Shown here piece by piece: positions 19,065 to 28,378 of a stretch of DNA of 64,000 bases (position 1 is its first letter; the number at the start of each line of letters is the position of its first letter). The notes under the pieces were generated by a model. It had not been told where the DNA came from. It searched no databases and worked only from the letters and a program-made list of their open reading frames with translations. The stretch lies in NCBI RefSeq assembly GCF_000347635.1, contig NC_020514.1, positions 2,170,001-2,234,000 on the forward strand. The letters are read 5' to 3'. Both the position numbers and the translations under genes were made by a program. The stretch is from Paraglaciecola psychrophila 170 (GTDB lineage: Bacteria; Pseudomonadota; Gammaproteobacteria; Enterobacterales; Alteromonadaceae).

Positions 19065-20984
19065 ATGAAATTTAAACGTTTACGAGTGTGTTATCCATTC
19101 AAAGCACTTAGTATATTAACGGTTTGTTTAGCTCTTTTTGCATGTCAGAAAAGTGCAGATATGGCTGATCCTTTAGACTCCAGTGCCAAAAATGCCGTCA
19201 CCTCGGCAGAGCACCCAAACATTATTTTGGTGATGACAGATGATCAAGGTTATGGCGATTTTGGCATGTTCAATAATCCCATTGTGAAAACTCCTAAAAT
19301 TGAAGAATTAGCATCACAAAGTCACCGTTTTACCAATTTTCACGTAGATCCCACCTGTTCACCCACCCGTGCTGCTTTGATGAGTGGTAAATATTCGCTG
19401 CGTGCTGGTGTTTGGCATACGGTGATGGGACGGCACATGTTATCGGACAAGCATGATATTCTCCCCGAATTATTGGGCGATGCCGGCTATAATACCGCGA
19501 TGATTGGTAAGTGGCATTTAGGTGAGAACTATCCATTTCGCCCACAAGATCAAGGTTTCAAACATGTCCTAAGTCATGGCGGCGGCGGAGTAGGCCAGTC
19601 TCCCGATTATTGGGAAAATGACCAGTTTGATGACACCTATTTCCTTAATGGTAAAGAGAAAAAATATAACGGTTTTGCTACCGATGTTTGGTTTGATGAA
19701 GCAATCGACTTTATTAAAAAACAAACGAATGAAGAGGCTCCATTTTTCTTATATTTGTCTACCAATGCGCCGCATATTCCTTGGCGAGCGCCAGAGGAAA
19801 ACATTGAGCCCTATCGCGCCTTAGGTCTGAACGACGATATGGCCAAGTTCTTCGGCATGATTACCAATATTGACGACAATATTGGACGACTACGCCAAGC
19901 GATGCGTGATGAAAAAATTGAAGATAGCACCATTTTTATTTTTATGACCGATAACGGTTCATCAATGGCGGCCAAAAGTAATGGCGAACCATTAACCTGG
20001 ATTGCAGACGACGTTAAGTTAGAGATTGAAGCGAAAACAGGCAAAAAACTGAATACCCTAAACAATTATATGCGCGAAGGTAAAGCCTCAGTGTATGAAG
20101 GTGGTCATAGAGTGCCTTTCTTTATTCGCTGGCCGAATGGAAAATTGACTGACCCTACCGATATAAACGACCTAGCCGCACATATAGACATACTGCCCAC
20201 CTTACTAGACTTAGCCGGTATCGATAGTGAAAACCTTGATACTGACGGTACGTCTTTGGTAACAGTATTAAGAGAAGGGATTAGTCTACCTGATAGAACC
20301 ATGGTAGTGACTAACCAAAGAGTGTTAAACCCTGATCCACAGCGTCCTTATGCTGTAATGCAAGGCAATTGGCGCCTTGTACATGCTGAGCACGATGGTG
20401 GTGAGGCCTTGTTTGATTTGACTACTGATCCCGGGCAAGTTAATGATATTAGTGAGCAACATCCACAGCGCGTCATTGCTATGGCTAAAACCTATGAACA
20501 ATGGTGGCAACATACTACTGGCAAGGGTACACCAACGACACGTCCAATTATCGGCAGTGAACATGAAAACCCGTCTCGTTTAACCGGTATGGATTGGTTA
20601 GCACCCAACACAAATCAAGTGCCTTGGTGGCCAGGGTTTGGCGACGACAAGTGGGGCAATGGTCATGGCTGGGTGGGTAATGAAGAAAAATTTATGGTGT
20701 CACCTTGGGCATTAAATGTGGCTGAAAACGGTAATTACGCCATAACCTTGTATTTACACGATATTCCAGCGAATAAAGTGATTCCAAAAAGCTATGCTCA
20801 TTTACAGCTTAATGGCGAGGCAACGACCATGCCGATCCCTCCGGGGGCAACATCTGTTACTTTCAATGTTGCATTAGATTCTGGTGATATCGATATTCGC
20901 GCTTGGTTTGATCATCAATCCGATGAAAGCGGATTAAGTAAAGGCTTGGCAGCATTTTATATGTATGTCGAAAAGCTGAATTAA
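19065..20984 (+). CDS. Lipoprotein sulfatase, formylglycine type
   Basis: A 639-residue type I sulfatase. Residues 1-27 form a lipoprotein signal (LALFAC, lipobox cysteine 27), so it is probably anchored in the periplasm. Metal ligands lie in MTDDQGYGDFG (D59, D60). The maturation motif CSPTR at 98-102 has the cysteine that becomes formylglycine, followed by AALMSGKYSLRAG. Other matches are GKWHLGE, TNAPHIPW and FMTDNGSS. A C-terminal domain of about 130 residues lies beyond the sulfatase core. It would need a formylglycine-generating enzyme, not seen here. Placed inside fucose locus 1, it probably removes sulfate from fucan oligosaccharides. Locus 2 has no counterpart. Confidence 0.92.
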   Translation: MKFKRLRVCYPFKALSILTVCLALFACQKSADMADPLDSSAKNAVTSAEHPNIILVMTDDQGYGDFGMFNNPIVKTPKIEELASQSHRFTNFHVDPTCSPTRAALMSGKYSLRAGVWHTVMGRHMLSDKHDILPELLGDAGYNTAMIGKWHLGENYPFRPQDQGFKHVLSHGGGGVGQSPDYWENDQFDDTYFLNGKEKKYNGFATDVWFDEAIDFIKKQTNEEAPFFLYLSTNAPHIPWRAPEENIEPYRALGLNDDMAKFFGMITNIDDNIGRLRQAMRDEKIEDSTIFIFMTDNGSSMAAKSNGEPLTWIADDVKLEIEAKTGKKLNTLNNYMREGKASVYEGGHRVPFFIRWPNGKLTDPTDINDLAAHIDILPTLLDLAGIDSENLDTDGTSLVTVLREGISLPDRTMVVTNQRVLNPDPQRPYAVMQGNWRLVHAEHDGGEALFDLTTDPGQVNDISEQHPQRVIAMAKTYEQWWQHTTGKGTPTTRPIIGSEHENPSRLTGMDWLAPNTNQVPWWPGFGDDKWGNGHGWVGNEEKFMVSPWALNVAENGNYAITLYLHDIPANKVIPKSYAHLQLNGEATTMPIPPGATSVTFNVALDSGDIDIRAWFDHQSDESGLSKGLAAFYMYVEKLN

Positions 20985-21080
20985 CGCACCTTTAATTAGA
21001 ACAGAATAATAAATAAGGAAAAAAATCACATTTTTTATCTCATTTTAAAGTGTGCGTAAAATATTTAGCCTTTTGTTTTG

Positions 21081-21475
21081 AAGAAAATGAAATGGCCAAA
21101 CGCGTTTATTTGTCCGTGCAGTGGTCATGATCGGAACTATGAAATAAGTGATCGTCGTTTATACGATGTGGGCATGGTAAAAAACAAACATCGGTGATGG
21201 CGGGGACGCGGTTTCATGGCAGGCACCTCTCTTTAGTTGAGTGGTTTTGGGTTATCTTTTTTCTTGACTTAGATAAAGGCAGTATATCGGCCCTTAGCTT
21301 AAGCAAACGTATTGAAGTGAACTGGCGGACAGCCAGGCTGATATTAAAGAAACTCGGATTGGCTATGGGCCACAGGGATGGTTTGTATCAATTAAACGGT
21401 ACCATTAAGCTGGATGATGCCCTGATTGGCGGCAGACACAAAGGCAAGCGAGGCCTCACCTAGCCCTAAAATACA
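21081..21475 (+). pseudogene. IS1595-family transposase remnant
   Basis: Across two frames the stretch reads KWPNAFICPCSGHDRNYEI, then MAGTRFHGRHLSLVEWFW, ISALSLSKRIEVNWRTARLI and LYQLNGTIKLDDALIGG. That is the zinc ribbon followed by the first catalytic aspartates of IS1595-type (ISXO2-like) transposases. It is broken by a frame change near 21193 and stops after KGKRGLT, where the DDE domain should continue. The element ends are not visible. It lies between the sulfatase and the intact IclR gene, marking the seam of an insertion into locus 1. Confidence 0.8.
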
Positions 21476-21540
21476 AAACGCCCAATTAGATTCATCGAGC
21501 GTTTTAATGTGAAATAAGTGTCAACCTATTTCAGGACGGG

Positions 21541-21792
21541 ACTGTAAAAACGTTCGAAATAAGACGGACAGGCATTTATGATTTTATTTCAGCGTAGAGT
21601 GTTGCTAAGCTTTCTGAAAAATTAGATGTTAGCAATTATCAAGGCTCTTTTATCAGTAGTTTGAAGGCACATAACGCTAAGCTATTAAATGCAGCAATCC
21701 TATGGTTTGAGCAAAACAAATTTGTTCTTACAAAAAATGTAACGCATTATGCTGCCAAGCGATTATTACCTAGGTTTAAACAAGGACACTAA
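21541..21792 (+). pseudogene. 3' end of an unknown gene before the IclR gene
   Basis: A frame broken by one stop gives VAKLSEKLDVSNYQGSF followed by SLKAHNAKLLNAAILWFE and NVTHYAAKRLLPRFKQGH, ending 12 bases before the IclR start. The amino-acid composition is that of a real helical protein end, but I do not recognise the family. It was presumably carried along with the IclR-FucP-mutarotase block when the IS1595 remnant and sulfatase came to lie here. Confidence 0.3.
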
Positions 21793-22590
21793 ATGACTAA
21801 ACCGACTGAGATATTAGAACCATCTAAACGTAAAACGTACAGCGCACCAGCACTTGAAAAAGGATTGGATATTTTGGAGCTACTGGCAAATCAAGCTGAA
21901 GGCATGAACATTAGTGAGATCACCAAAACGTTAAATAGATCAGTTGGTGAATTATTTAGAATGTTAGTTGTGTTGGAACAACGTGGTTATGTATCTCTTC
22001 AACTTGGCAGTGATAGGTACAGGTTAACGTTAAAAATGTTTGGATTGGCCCATCGTTTTCCTCCGATTAAACGTTTGACTAGTGTTTCAGCCCCTGTTTT
22101 ACAACGTTTATCCTACGCCATAGAGCAGTCATGTCATTTGGTTATTTATTATGAAGGTAAAGGACATGTGGTTGTGCAACAGGACTCTCCTTCAGAAAGA
22201 GTATTTAGTGTTCGATTAGGCGCTGAAGCACCATTGATGAATACCTGCTCTGGTCATCTGTTGTTGGCATTTGCAGACCAAAGTACCCGCAGCCAAATGT
22301 TAAGTCGTATTCCAGCACATCACCCTAATGAAAACGGATTTAATATTGATAAGATGGTGAGGAAGGTACTGGGTCAGGGTTACGAAAGCATCCATAGTGC
22401 GCAAGCTCAGGGTATACAAGACATTGGATACCCTATTTTTGACTACCAGGATCAAGCGGTGGCAGCCTTAATTGTGCCCTTCTTTGAATACCTCGATGCA
22501 TCACGTCAAACGAGTGCGGCCGACGCTCATCAATTAATTCAACAAGCAGCCCAGGAAATATCCATTGCTTTAGGGTTTGACGCTAGCTAG
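21793..22590 (+). CDS. IclR-family transcriptional regulator (intact copy)
   Basis: A 265-residue regulator, normal for IclR. The winged helix-turn-helix spans about residues 18-80 (ALEKGLDILELLANQAEG, ISEITKTLNRSVGELFRMLVVLEQRGYVSL). The effector-binding domain follows, with GHVVVQQDSPSERVFSVRLG, MNTCSGHLLLAFA and the motif GYESIHSAQAQGIQDIGYPIFD. It is nearly the same protein as the dead copies at 15179 and 33781, so it is the only functional IclR in the window. It probably controls both fucose loci in response to fucose or a pathway acid. The candidate operator is the 19-bp-spaced repeat. Confidence 0.93.
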   Translation: MTKPTEILEPSKRKTYSAPALEKGLDILELLANQAEGMNISEITKTLNRSVGELFRMLVVLEQRGYVSLQLGSDRYRLTLKMFGLAHRFPPIKRLTSVSAPVLQRLSYAIEQSCHLVIYYEGKGHVVVQQDSPSERVFSVRLGAEAPLMNTCSGHLLLAFADQSTRSQMLSRIPAHHPNENGFNIDKMVRKVLGQGYESIHSAQAQGIQDIGYPIFDYQDQAVAALIVPFFEYLDASRQTSAADAHQLIQQAAQEISIALGFDAS

Positions 22591-22816
22591 TTGAAATGAA
22601 TGTCTACTGCGAACGGCCCAGAAGCACAACCTGAACACCACAAGAGATAGTTATTTAGACTGACTAAACGACTACATCTTGCAGTATCCATCTTGTACCT
22701 CTGGAACGCTCTTGCTACGACCCCATTCCAGGATGAACACTAGCTAAATCTTCAAGCACCGCTTAGTTACCCGAATCTTCTTAACGATATGCAAAGGACT
22801 TCTACATCGCTATTTT

Positions 22817-22899
22817 GTATGTAAAATTAATTTCTATATATAAAATTTATTGTACTTGTTATTGTTTTGTGAGAACATTTAGCTGATTTTGTAAATGCA
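22817..22899 (+). promoter_or_regulatory. 19-bp-spaced repeat and promoter before FucP 1
   Basis: GTATGTAAAAT (22817-22827) and ATATATAAAAT (22836-22846) are 19 bases apart. TTTTGTAAATGCA lies at 22887-22899, identical to the 13-mer before TonB receptor 1. It sits in the 445-base gap between the IclR gene and FucP 1, about 140 bases upstream of the FucP start; the rest of the gap shows nothing else. Confidence 0.5.
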
Positions 22900-23035
22900 C
22901 GCGTTTGTTTTTTTGTTTACAACTATAGGTATCTTGGGTTGTTAGCAAAGCGGTCATTTGCATCACCGTTATTTATGTATTTTAGAGGCAACGCCATCAC
23001 GGGCCGCCATTTAAATTAACTGGGTTGGGATTCAA

Positions 23036-24460
23036 ATGACAATGCAAGTAGAAGCAAGTAATACACAACAAGAATCAGAACAGACCAGTAAATCTCATCA
23101 TGCTTTAATTGGTCAGGGTATGTTGTTGCCATTTTTGTTTGTTGCGCTGCTATTCCCACTGTGGGGATTTGCCAACGACGTGACTAATCCACTTGTTAAA
23201 GCATTTAAAGATATTTTTTTAATTACCAATGCACAAAGTAGCATGGTGCAATTTTCCTTTTATTTGGGTTACGGGGTTATGGCCATCCCAGCGGCGATAT
23301 TTATCCGCAAATATTCTTACAAATCCGGAATTTTGTTGGGTCTAGCCTTATATGCGGTGGGGGCACTGTTGTTTATTCCCGCCAGCGTGCAGCAAGAATT
23401 TAATTTCTTTTTAGCGGCGCTGTGTATTCTGACCTGTGGTTTAGCCTTACTCGAAACAACCGCAAACCCCTATATTTTGTCCATGGGTGATCCCGAAACG
23501 GCAACTCGTAGGCTTAATCTGGCCCAGGCATTTAACCCCATAGGTTCTATTACGGGAATGTTTGTGGCTTCCACGGTAATCTTAAACAAACTTCAGGTTG
23601 AGGAGTTTAGGGCGGCCGAACGTGCAGTTCACCCGGAGTATGCAGAAATGTTACCGAGTGTTGTCGATGGCAAATTGACAGCTGCCTTAAGTGAATTTGC
23701 CCAGAGTCAGCCAGCGGCACATCAAGCCATGCAATCCGCTGATTTAATAACAATCCGAGGTCCCTATATCGCTATTGCAGCGGTGGTTGTGGTGCTGTTT
23801 TTGGTCTTTTTGTTTAGTAAATTACCACGTACGATTTCACACGATCACCCATTAACCTTACACGAGCTGAAGGCGACCTTTAAACGATTGCTGATTAATC
23901 GATGTTACATTGAAGGGGTTGTGGCACAAGCATTTTATGTGGGTGCACAAATCATGTGTTGGACCTTCATCATCCACTATGGCATGACCTCGGTCGGCCT
24001 GACCGCAGCACAAGCTCAGGGTTACAATATAGTCGCGATGTCGTTATTTTTAGTCAGTCGTTTTGTGTGTACGTTTTTACTGGGTTTTATACGCCCGGGC
24101 CCGTTGTTGATGTTGTTGGCCTTAGGCGGCATCATTTTGTCCTTGGGCACCATATTTTTGGGTGGTATGTTAGGACTGTACTGCTTGGTCGGCATTTCGG
24201 TGTGTATGTCTTTAATGTTCCCTACAATCTACGGCATCGCTTTAAAAGACTTAGGGGATGATGCGAGTTTAGGCTCGGCGGGTTTAGTGATGGCAATAGT
24301 GGGGGGCGCACTGATGCCGCCACTACAGGCATCGATGATCGATGGCGCTTCTTTTATCGGCAATATCCCATCAGTACAAAGCTCATTTTTATTGCCGTTA
24401 ATGTGTTTCGTGGTCATCAGTATTTACGGATATCGGGTGCAGCATGTCTACAAAGTTTGA
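23036..24460 (+). CDS. fucP: FucP-type L-fucose:H+ symporter (locus 1, intact)
   Basis: A 474-residue major facilitator superfamily permease with twelve predicted helices, of the FucP/GluP branch. Signatures are FPLWGFANDVTNPLVKAFKD in helix 1, GLALLETTANPYILSMGDP (its glutamate matches the one needed for proton coupling in E. coli FucP) and LNLAQAFNPIGS. It imports L-fucose across the inner membrane. The locus 2 copy lacks 30 residues that are present here (helix 3 region), so this is the working permease. The mutarotase gene follows after 35 bases and is probably co-transcribed. Confidence 0.93.
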   Translation: MTMQVEASNTQQESEQTSKSHHALIGQGMLLPFLFVALLFPLWGFANDVTNPLVKAFKDIFLITNAQSSMVQFSFYLGYGVMAIPAAIFIRKYSYKSGILLGLALYAVGALLFIPASVQQEFNFFLAALCILTCGLALLETTANPYILSMGDPETATRRLNLAQAFNPIGSITGMFVASTVILNKLQVEEFRAAERAVHPEYAEMLPSVVDGKLTAALSEFAQSQPAAHQAMQSADLITIRGPYIAIAAVVVVLFLVFLFSKLPRTISHDHPLTLHELKATFKRLLINRCYIEGVVAQAFYVGAQIMCWTFIIHYGMTSVGLTAAQAQGYNIVAMSLFLVSRFVCTFLLGFIRPGPLLMLLALGGIILSLGTIFLGGMLGLYCLVGISVCMSLMFPTIYGIALKDLGDDASLGSAGLVMAIVGGALMPPLQASMIDGASFIGNIPSVQSSFLLPLMCFVVISIYGYRVQHVYKV

Positions 24461-24495
24461 GCAATCATGCCAAAAACAAGTTGGAGTCAGTGTGA

Positions 24496-24843
24496 ATGCT
24501 TAAAACTCATTGTTTGACCCTTGAACTAAACGACGATGACGAATTAATTGCCTTGTATGAACAATATCATCAGCCAGGCTCAGTGTGGCCCGAGGTCTTA
24601 GTCAGTATTGCAGGTTCGGGTATCGAACACATGCAAATATACCGTCTTGGTACGCTATTGGTGATGGTGTTGCAGGTGAATGAAACGTTTAGTTTTGAGG
24701 CCAAAGCACTTAACGATAAAAATAACCCTAAAGTTCAGGAATGGGAACGACTGATGGAACGTTTTCAGAAAGTAGCCAGTCAGGATGGTGAAACAAGCAA
24801 ATGGCAAGTAATGAAACCAATATTTGATCTTCAAAACCATTAG
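24496..24843 (+). CDS. L-fucose/L-rhamnose mutarotase, RhaM-like (locus 1)
   Basis: A 115-residue protein of the L-rhamnose mutarotase family, also found as type 2 fucose mutarotase in oxidative fucose clusters. Conserved residues: LYEQYHQPGSVWPEVL near the start (Y and H act in anomer exchange), MQIYRLGTLLVMVL, and NPKVQEWERLMERFQ. It speeds alpha/beta interconversion of the sugar so that the dehydrogenase receives the right anomer. Its position directly behind FucP fits this. Copies at 39053 and 61222 are related; this is one of two with an undisturbed C-terminus. Confidence 0.9.
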   Translation: MLKTHCLTLELNDDDELIALYEQYHQPGSVWPEVLVSIAGSGIEHMQIYRLGTLLVMVLQVNETFSFEAKALNDKNNPKVQEWERLMERFQKVASQDGETSKWQVMKPIFDLQNH

Positions 24844-25082
24844 TGCATGAATATCTGGCTGAACAGTTGGGCATTTAGTTAGCCGGGAACTTTATCTACA
24901 CAGCTGTTAAAGTAGTGCGCAATTTGTAACAATATAAAACATTTGTTTAAAGCGTTTTTACACACATCAAAGATGTCTGAAATTCTGCAATCAATGTCCA
25001 TTTTTGAAGGGTTAAAATACTGATCTTCCCCTAAATTTGTAGACACTTTTTACTAAGAAACCGAAGTAAGGTAAAAAGTGTT

Positions 25083-25361
25083 ATGAATAAAAAATATCCC
25101 GATGAATTTAAACAAGAAGCCGTTCGCCAAGTGGTTGAAAAAGGCTATTCCGTACCTGATGTTTCTAAGCGTTTAGGTATATCCGATAAGTCTCTCTATT
25201 ACTGGATGAGTAAGGCGAAAGTACCTGCTAGTCAATCCGCAGAGCAAGCAGAAATACGCCAGCTTAAGGCAGAGGTCAAACGCCTGACAGAAGAGCGTAA
25301 CATCCTAAAGGAGGCCGCCATGTACTTTGCAAGCGAGTCAAAGAAAAGTACACGTTCATAA
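25083..25361 (+). CDS. IS3-family transposase OrfA
   Basis: A 92-residue OrfA with a helix-turn-helix (EFKQEAVRQVVEKGYSVPDVSKRLGISDKSLYYWM) followed by a leucine-zipper-like helix (AEIRQLKAEVKRLTEERNIL). It binds the element ends. Programmed -1 slippage near its 3' end (the AAAG-rich stretch around 25340-25350) usually fuses it to OrfB to make the active transposase. Confidence 0.93.
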   Translation: MNKKYPDEFKQEAVRQVVEKGYSVPDVSKRLGISDKSLYYWMSKAKVPASQSAEQAEIRQLKAEVKRLTEERNILKEAAMYFASESKKSTRS

Positions 25362-25393
25362 AATCACGACTCCATGTTTACCGCGTTAACACC

Positions 25394-26206
25394 ATGTGCA
25401 AGGTGTTAAATGTCCACCGCAGCGGTTTTTACGCTTGGTTGAAAGAGCCTCAATCTGATGCAGAAAAAGACAATGTACGATTGCTTGAACAGATTAAAGC
25501 CAGTTATGTTCAAAGTGGCGGTGTGTATGGCAGTCCACGCATCACACATGAGCTGCGCCGTTTGGGTGAAACATGCGGTGAAAACCGCGTTGCTAAGTTG
25601 ATGAAGCAAGCCAAACTCAGAGCTAATATTGGCTATAAACGGCGCTACTTTAAGCCTTCTACGCCTCATATTGCAGCAGATAACCATCTACAGCAGCAAT
25701 TTGTTGTGTGTGAGCCTGATACCGCTTGGGTTGGAGATATTACTTACATCAAGACTTATGAGGGATGGTTGTATCTGGCTGTCGTATTGGACTTGTTCTC
25801 ACGCAAAGTAATTGGTTGGTCAATGCAGCCGACTATGACATCGGATATTGTGATTAAAGCGCTGCTCATGGCAGTATGGCAACGGCCCAAAGCAACACAG
25901 GTGATTGTTCACAGCGATCAAGGAAGCCAATATGCTAGCGGTGACTATCGAGACTTCCTGAAAGCGCATAATCTGACTCCGAGTATGAGTAGACGAGGAC
26001 ATTGTCTGGATAATGCTGTTGCAGAAAGTTTTTTCCACTCGCTCAAGACTGAACGTGTAAAGCGAAAAGTGTACGCAACCCGAAGTGAAGCCAAAGCAGA
26101 TTTGTTTGATTACATAGAAGTGTTTTACAATCGAACGCGACTGCATAGCCATCTTGGACATGTGTCTCCAGATGAATATGAAATCATGTATTCACAGGCA
26201 AGCTAA
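25394..26206 (+). CDS. IS3-family transposase OrfB, DDE integrase core
   Basis: A 270-residue integrase-fold protein. The helix-turn-helix-like start GSPRITHELRRLGE is followed by catalytic D in WVGDITYIKTYEGWLYLAVVLD, D in VIHSDQGSQY, and E in DNAVAESFFHSLKTE. The frame is complete. In vivo it is probably made mainly as the OrfAB fusion, so its separate start is uncertain. Confidence 0.94.
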   Translation: MCKVLNVHRSGFYAWLKEPQSDAEKDNVRLLEQIKASYVQSGGVYGSPRITHELRRLGETCGENRVAKLMKQAKLRANIGYKRRYFKPSTPHIAADNHLQQQFVVCEPDTAWVGDITYIKTYEGWLYLAVVLDLFSRKVIGWSMQPTMTSDIVIKALLMAVWQRPKATQVIVHSDQGSQYASGDYRDFLKAHNLTPSMSRRGHCLDNAVAESFFHSLKTERVKRKVYATRSEAKADLFDYIEVFYNRTRLHSHLGHVSPDEYEIMYSQAS

Positions 26207-26227
26207 GTGTCTACAAAACTGGGGGAA

Positions 26228-27387
26228 GATCATTATCAACACTTTCAACAAACAAACTTAGCTGCCCAGGCACGTTAACTTCTTCTGGCTTACCCTCAAA
26301 CCTAGTAGGTATATACTTCATTATTTGCCCAAGTCGTTTATTTTCGCCATTTGTACAACAAAAATACAGTTCATTTGTCGCCCAATGTATGCCTTCGCCT
26401 CTTGCAAACAGTGCGGCACCTTTTGCATAGCCTTGCTTTCTCAAATCATCGTCTGGGCTTTGTGCATCAGTTAAGTTAATCCACTTTGTCTCATAACTTT
26501 ACCCATTTGCATCGTGACAGTGTCCCAATTATGAGTATCAAACTTTGCATCTTGAATTATCGCAAGGGCTTGCAAATGGCCACCTGCATACGAGTCATTC
26601 GGTGTTTTCGGAATAAATCGATAGAGCAAACTGTCATTACGGTCCTCAGTTAGGTAGATGATATTAGTGTGCGGATCAACAGCCGCTGCCTCATGGTTGA
26701 ATCGCCCCATTTCTAAAATAGGCTTTGCTTTTACTAAAGATGCTGTATTCGCCGGAACTTCAAAAACATAGCCGTGATTCCGTCCGATCTCGTCTGAAGC
26801 CTTTAACACAGATTCCTCACAAGTTAACCAGCTATTCCATGGAGTAATTCCACCCGGGCAGTTTCTGATGGTGCCAATTAGTGACATAAATTACCGCTCT
26901 AAGCGCTCTGTTTTTAAGTTATAAATAAGATGACTAGTACCACCTGGTAATGGCTGTTGATGGCGATTAATATCATAAGCCAAATCCAGGGTTACTTATT
27001 TGCATGGGCCAGGTTTTCTGGTGGGGATTCCGTTGGGGAAAGTTCATGATTGCAAACTAAAAAAAACTTTTTTCTTTTTAAAAAAAAAAGCCCATCCATC
27101 GGTTTGGTCGGGAAGTGTAACACGTTTTAAATAATTTCACCCAAACTTGAATTCCTCTATATGAAAACCCGGAAGGCAATCAAGTATAACTTGTGGTTTT
27201 TGAACACTTGCCGAACACCCAATGTTTTTGAAAGTAGTTGGTTAGAAAGACCCGTATTTTTAGCTAAAATATGTCGTGAAAGTCCAGAAAAAGCTAAAGC
27301 ATCTAAACCTTGATTAAACGTTCTTCTTGAAACCATTTCCTTCTTCGTTTTATTAATTTGTTCGTTAAATCTAGGCACAACCTGCAC
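26228..27387 (-). pseudogene. PhoX-like alkaline phosphatase (DUF839), broken and cut by IS3
   Basis: Fragments in several frames read as one PhoX-like gene. An N-terminal twin-arginine signal (SRRTFNQGLDALAFSG) starts near 27387. DGWAFF, CNHELSP, QPLPGGTSHLIYNLKTERLE and GTIRNCPGGITPWNSWLTCEE follow, then GRFNHEAAAVDP, IIYLTEDRNDSLLYRFIP and, in another frame, ARGEGIHWATNELYFCC-TNG. It stops at LSLFVESVDND where the IS3 element begins. PhoX enzymes are Tat-exported calcium/iron phosphatases used under phosphate limitation. At least four frame changes and loss of the C-terminus make this inactive. Confidence 0.82.
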
Positions 27388-27397
27388 ATTATTCTTA

Positions 27398-28252
27398 TTA
27401 CATTATGTTTGTTAATGCTGTAACCGTTTGTTTTTGTATGCCTAATTTTTCAATACCCAGCTGAATGTTATCACCCGCATTCAGATAAACTGGCGGTTTT
27501 TGACCTAAACCCACCCCCGGTGGTGTGCCGGTTGAAATCACGTCACCCGGTTGTAGACTCATAAACTGACTTAAGTAACTCACAATAAAAGCGGGCTTAA
27601 ATACCATAGTACGGCTGCTACCATTTTGATAACGTTTGCCATTGACTTCAAGCCACATATCTAAATTGGTTGGGTCGCCTACTTCATCGCTAGTGACTAA
27701 CCATGGGCCGATAGGTCCAAAGGTATCGCAACCTTTGCCCTTGTCCCATTGACTGCCGCGCTCCAGCTGAAAACTGCGCTCAGATACGTCATTACATACA
27801 CAATAACCTGCTATATATGCCGGAGCCTCTTGCTCTGTGACATAGCTGGCCTCTTTACCTATGACTAAGGCCAGTTCAACTTCCCAGTCCATCTTAGTGC
27901 TATTTTTAGGTTTGATGATATTGTCATCTGGCCCACATATGGCGCTGGTGGCCTTGGTAAATACTTCGGGCTCATCCGGTAGCGTCATACCTGATTCGGC
28001 GGCGTGATCGCTGTAATTAAGCCCTATACAAATGAACTTACCTACGCTGCCAATACAAGGCCCTATTCGAGTACCTTTTGGTGCCAAGGGCAGGGTGCTT
28101 AAATCTAATGCTTTTATTTTTTCTAAACTGGAGACATCAAGCATATCCCCAGCAATGTCATGCACAACACCTTCAAGACTGCGGATATCGCCGTTGTCGT
28201 CTAGTATCCCCGGTTTTTCATAGCCACTTTCGCCAAAACGTAATAATTTCAT
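27398..28252 (-). CDS. FAH-family 2,4-diketo-3-deoxy-L-fuconate hydrolase
   Basis: A 284-residue fumarylacetoacetate hydrolase-family enzyme. Metal ligands: the glutamates of DWEVELALVIG and the aspartate of CNDVSERSFQ. The substrate-site region is FICIGLNYSDHAAE and the end motif GDVISTGTPPGVGLG. In the oxidative L-fucose route this family splits 2,4-diketo-3-deoxy-L-fuconate into pyruvate and L-lactate. Assignment rests on the neighbours: the SDR, lactonase, aldo/keto reductase and lactate dehydrogenase follow upstream on the same strand. It is the last gene of the operon and exists in one copy only. Confidence 0.88.
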   Translation of the reverse strand: MKLLRFGESGYEKPGILDDNGDIRSLEGVVHDIAGDMLDVSSLEKIKALDLSTLPLAPKGTRIGPCIGSVGKFICIGLNYSDHAAESGMTLPDEPEVFTKATSAICGPDDNIIKPKNSTKMDWEVELALVIGKEASYVTEQEAPAYIAGYCVCNDVSERSFQLERGSQWDKGKGCDTFGPIGPWLVTSDEVGDPTNLDMWLEVNGKRYQNGSSRTMVFKPAFIVSYLSQFMSLQPGDVISTGTPPGVGLGQKPPVYLNAGDNIQLGIEKLGIQKQTVTALTNIM

Positions 28253-28378
28253 TGTTTAGTCCTGTAATGTGAATTTTAAATTTTTGAGCTAAAAGCTATA
28301 CAGTGACTCCCAATGGATAAAGTCTTTATTCTTTTAAATCTCGTAGCTCGAAGGTATAAACTAGCAGCTTCCACTTTA

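Larger units (their letters stand above)
25022..26231 (+). mobile_element. IS3-family insertion sequence
   Basis: The ends GATCTTCCCC...TTTGTAGACAC (from 25022) and GTGTCTACAAA...GGGGGAAGATC (to 26231) are inverted repeats of about 25 bp with few mismatches. The outer GATC on each side could be a 4-bp target duplication, giving a 1,202-bp element from 25026 to 26227. It holds two overlapping-type genes, orfA and orfB. It separates the two fucose loci and sits at the 3' end of the broken PhoX-like gene. Confidence 0.88.

Noticed and set aside
15904..24843. Bacteroidetes-type SusC/SusD utilisation locus
   Set aside because: No SusD lipoprotein is present and the receptors are of the gammaproteobacterial type.
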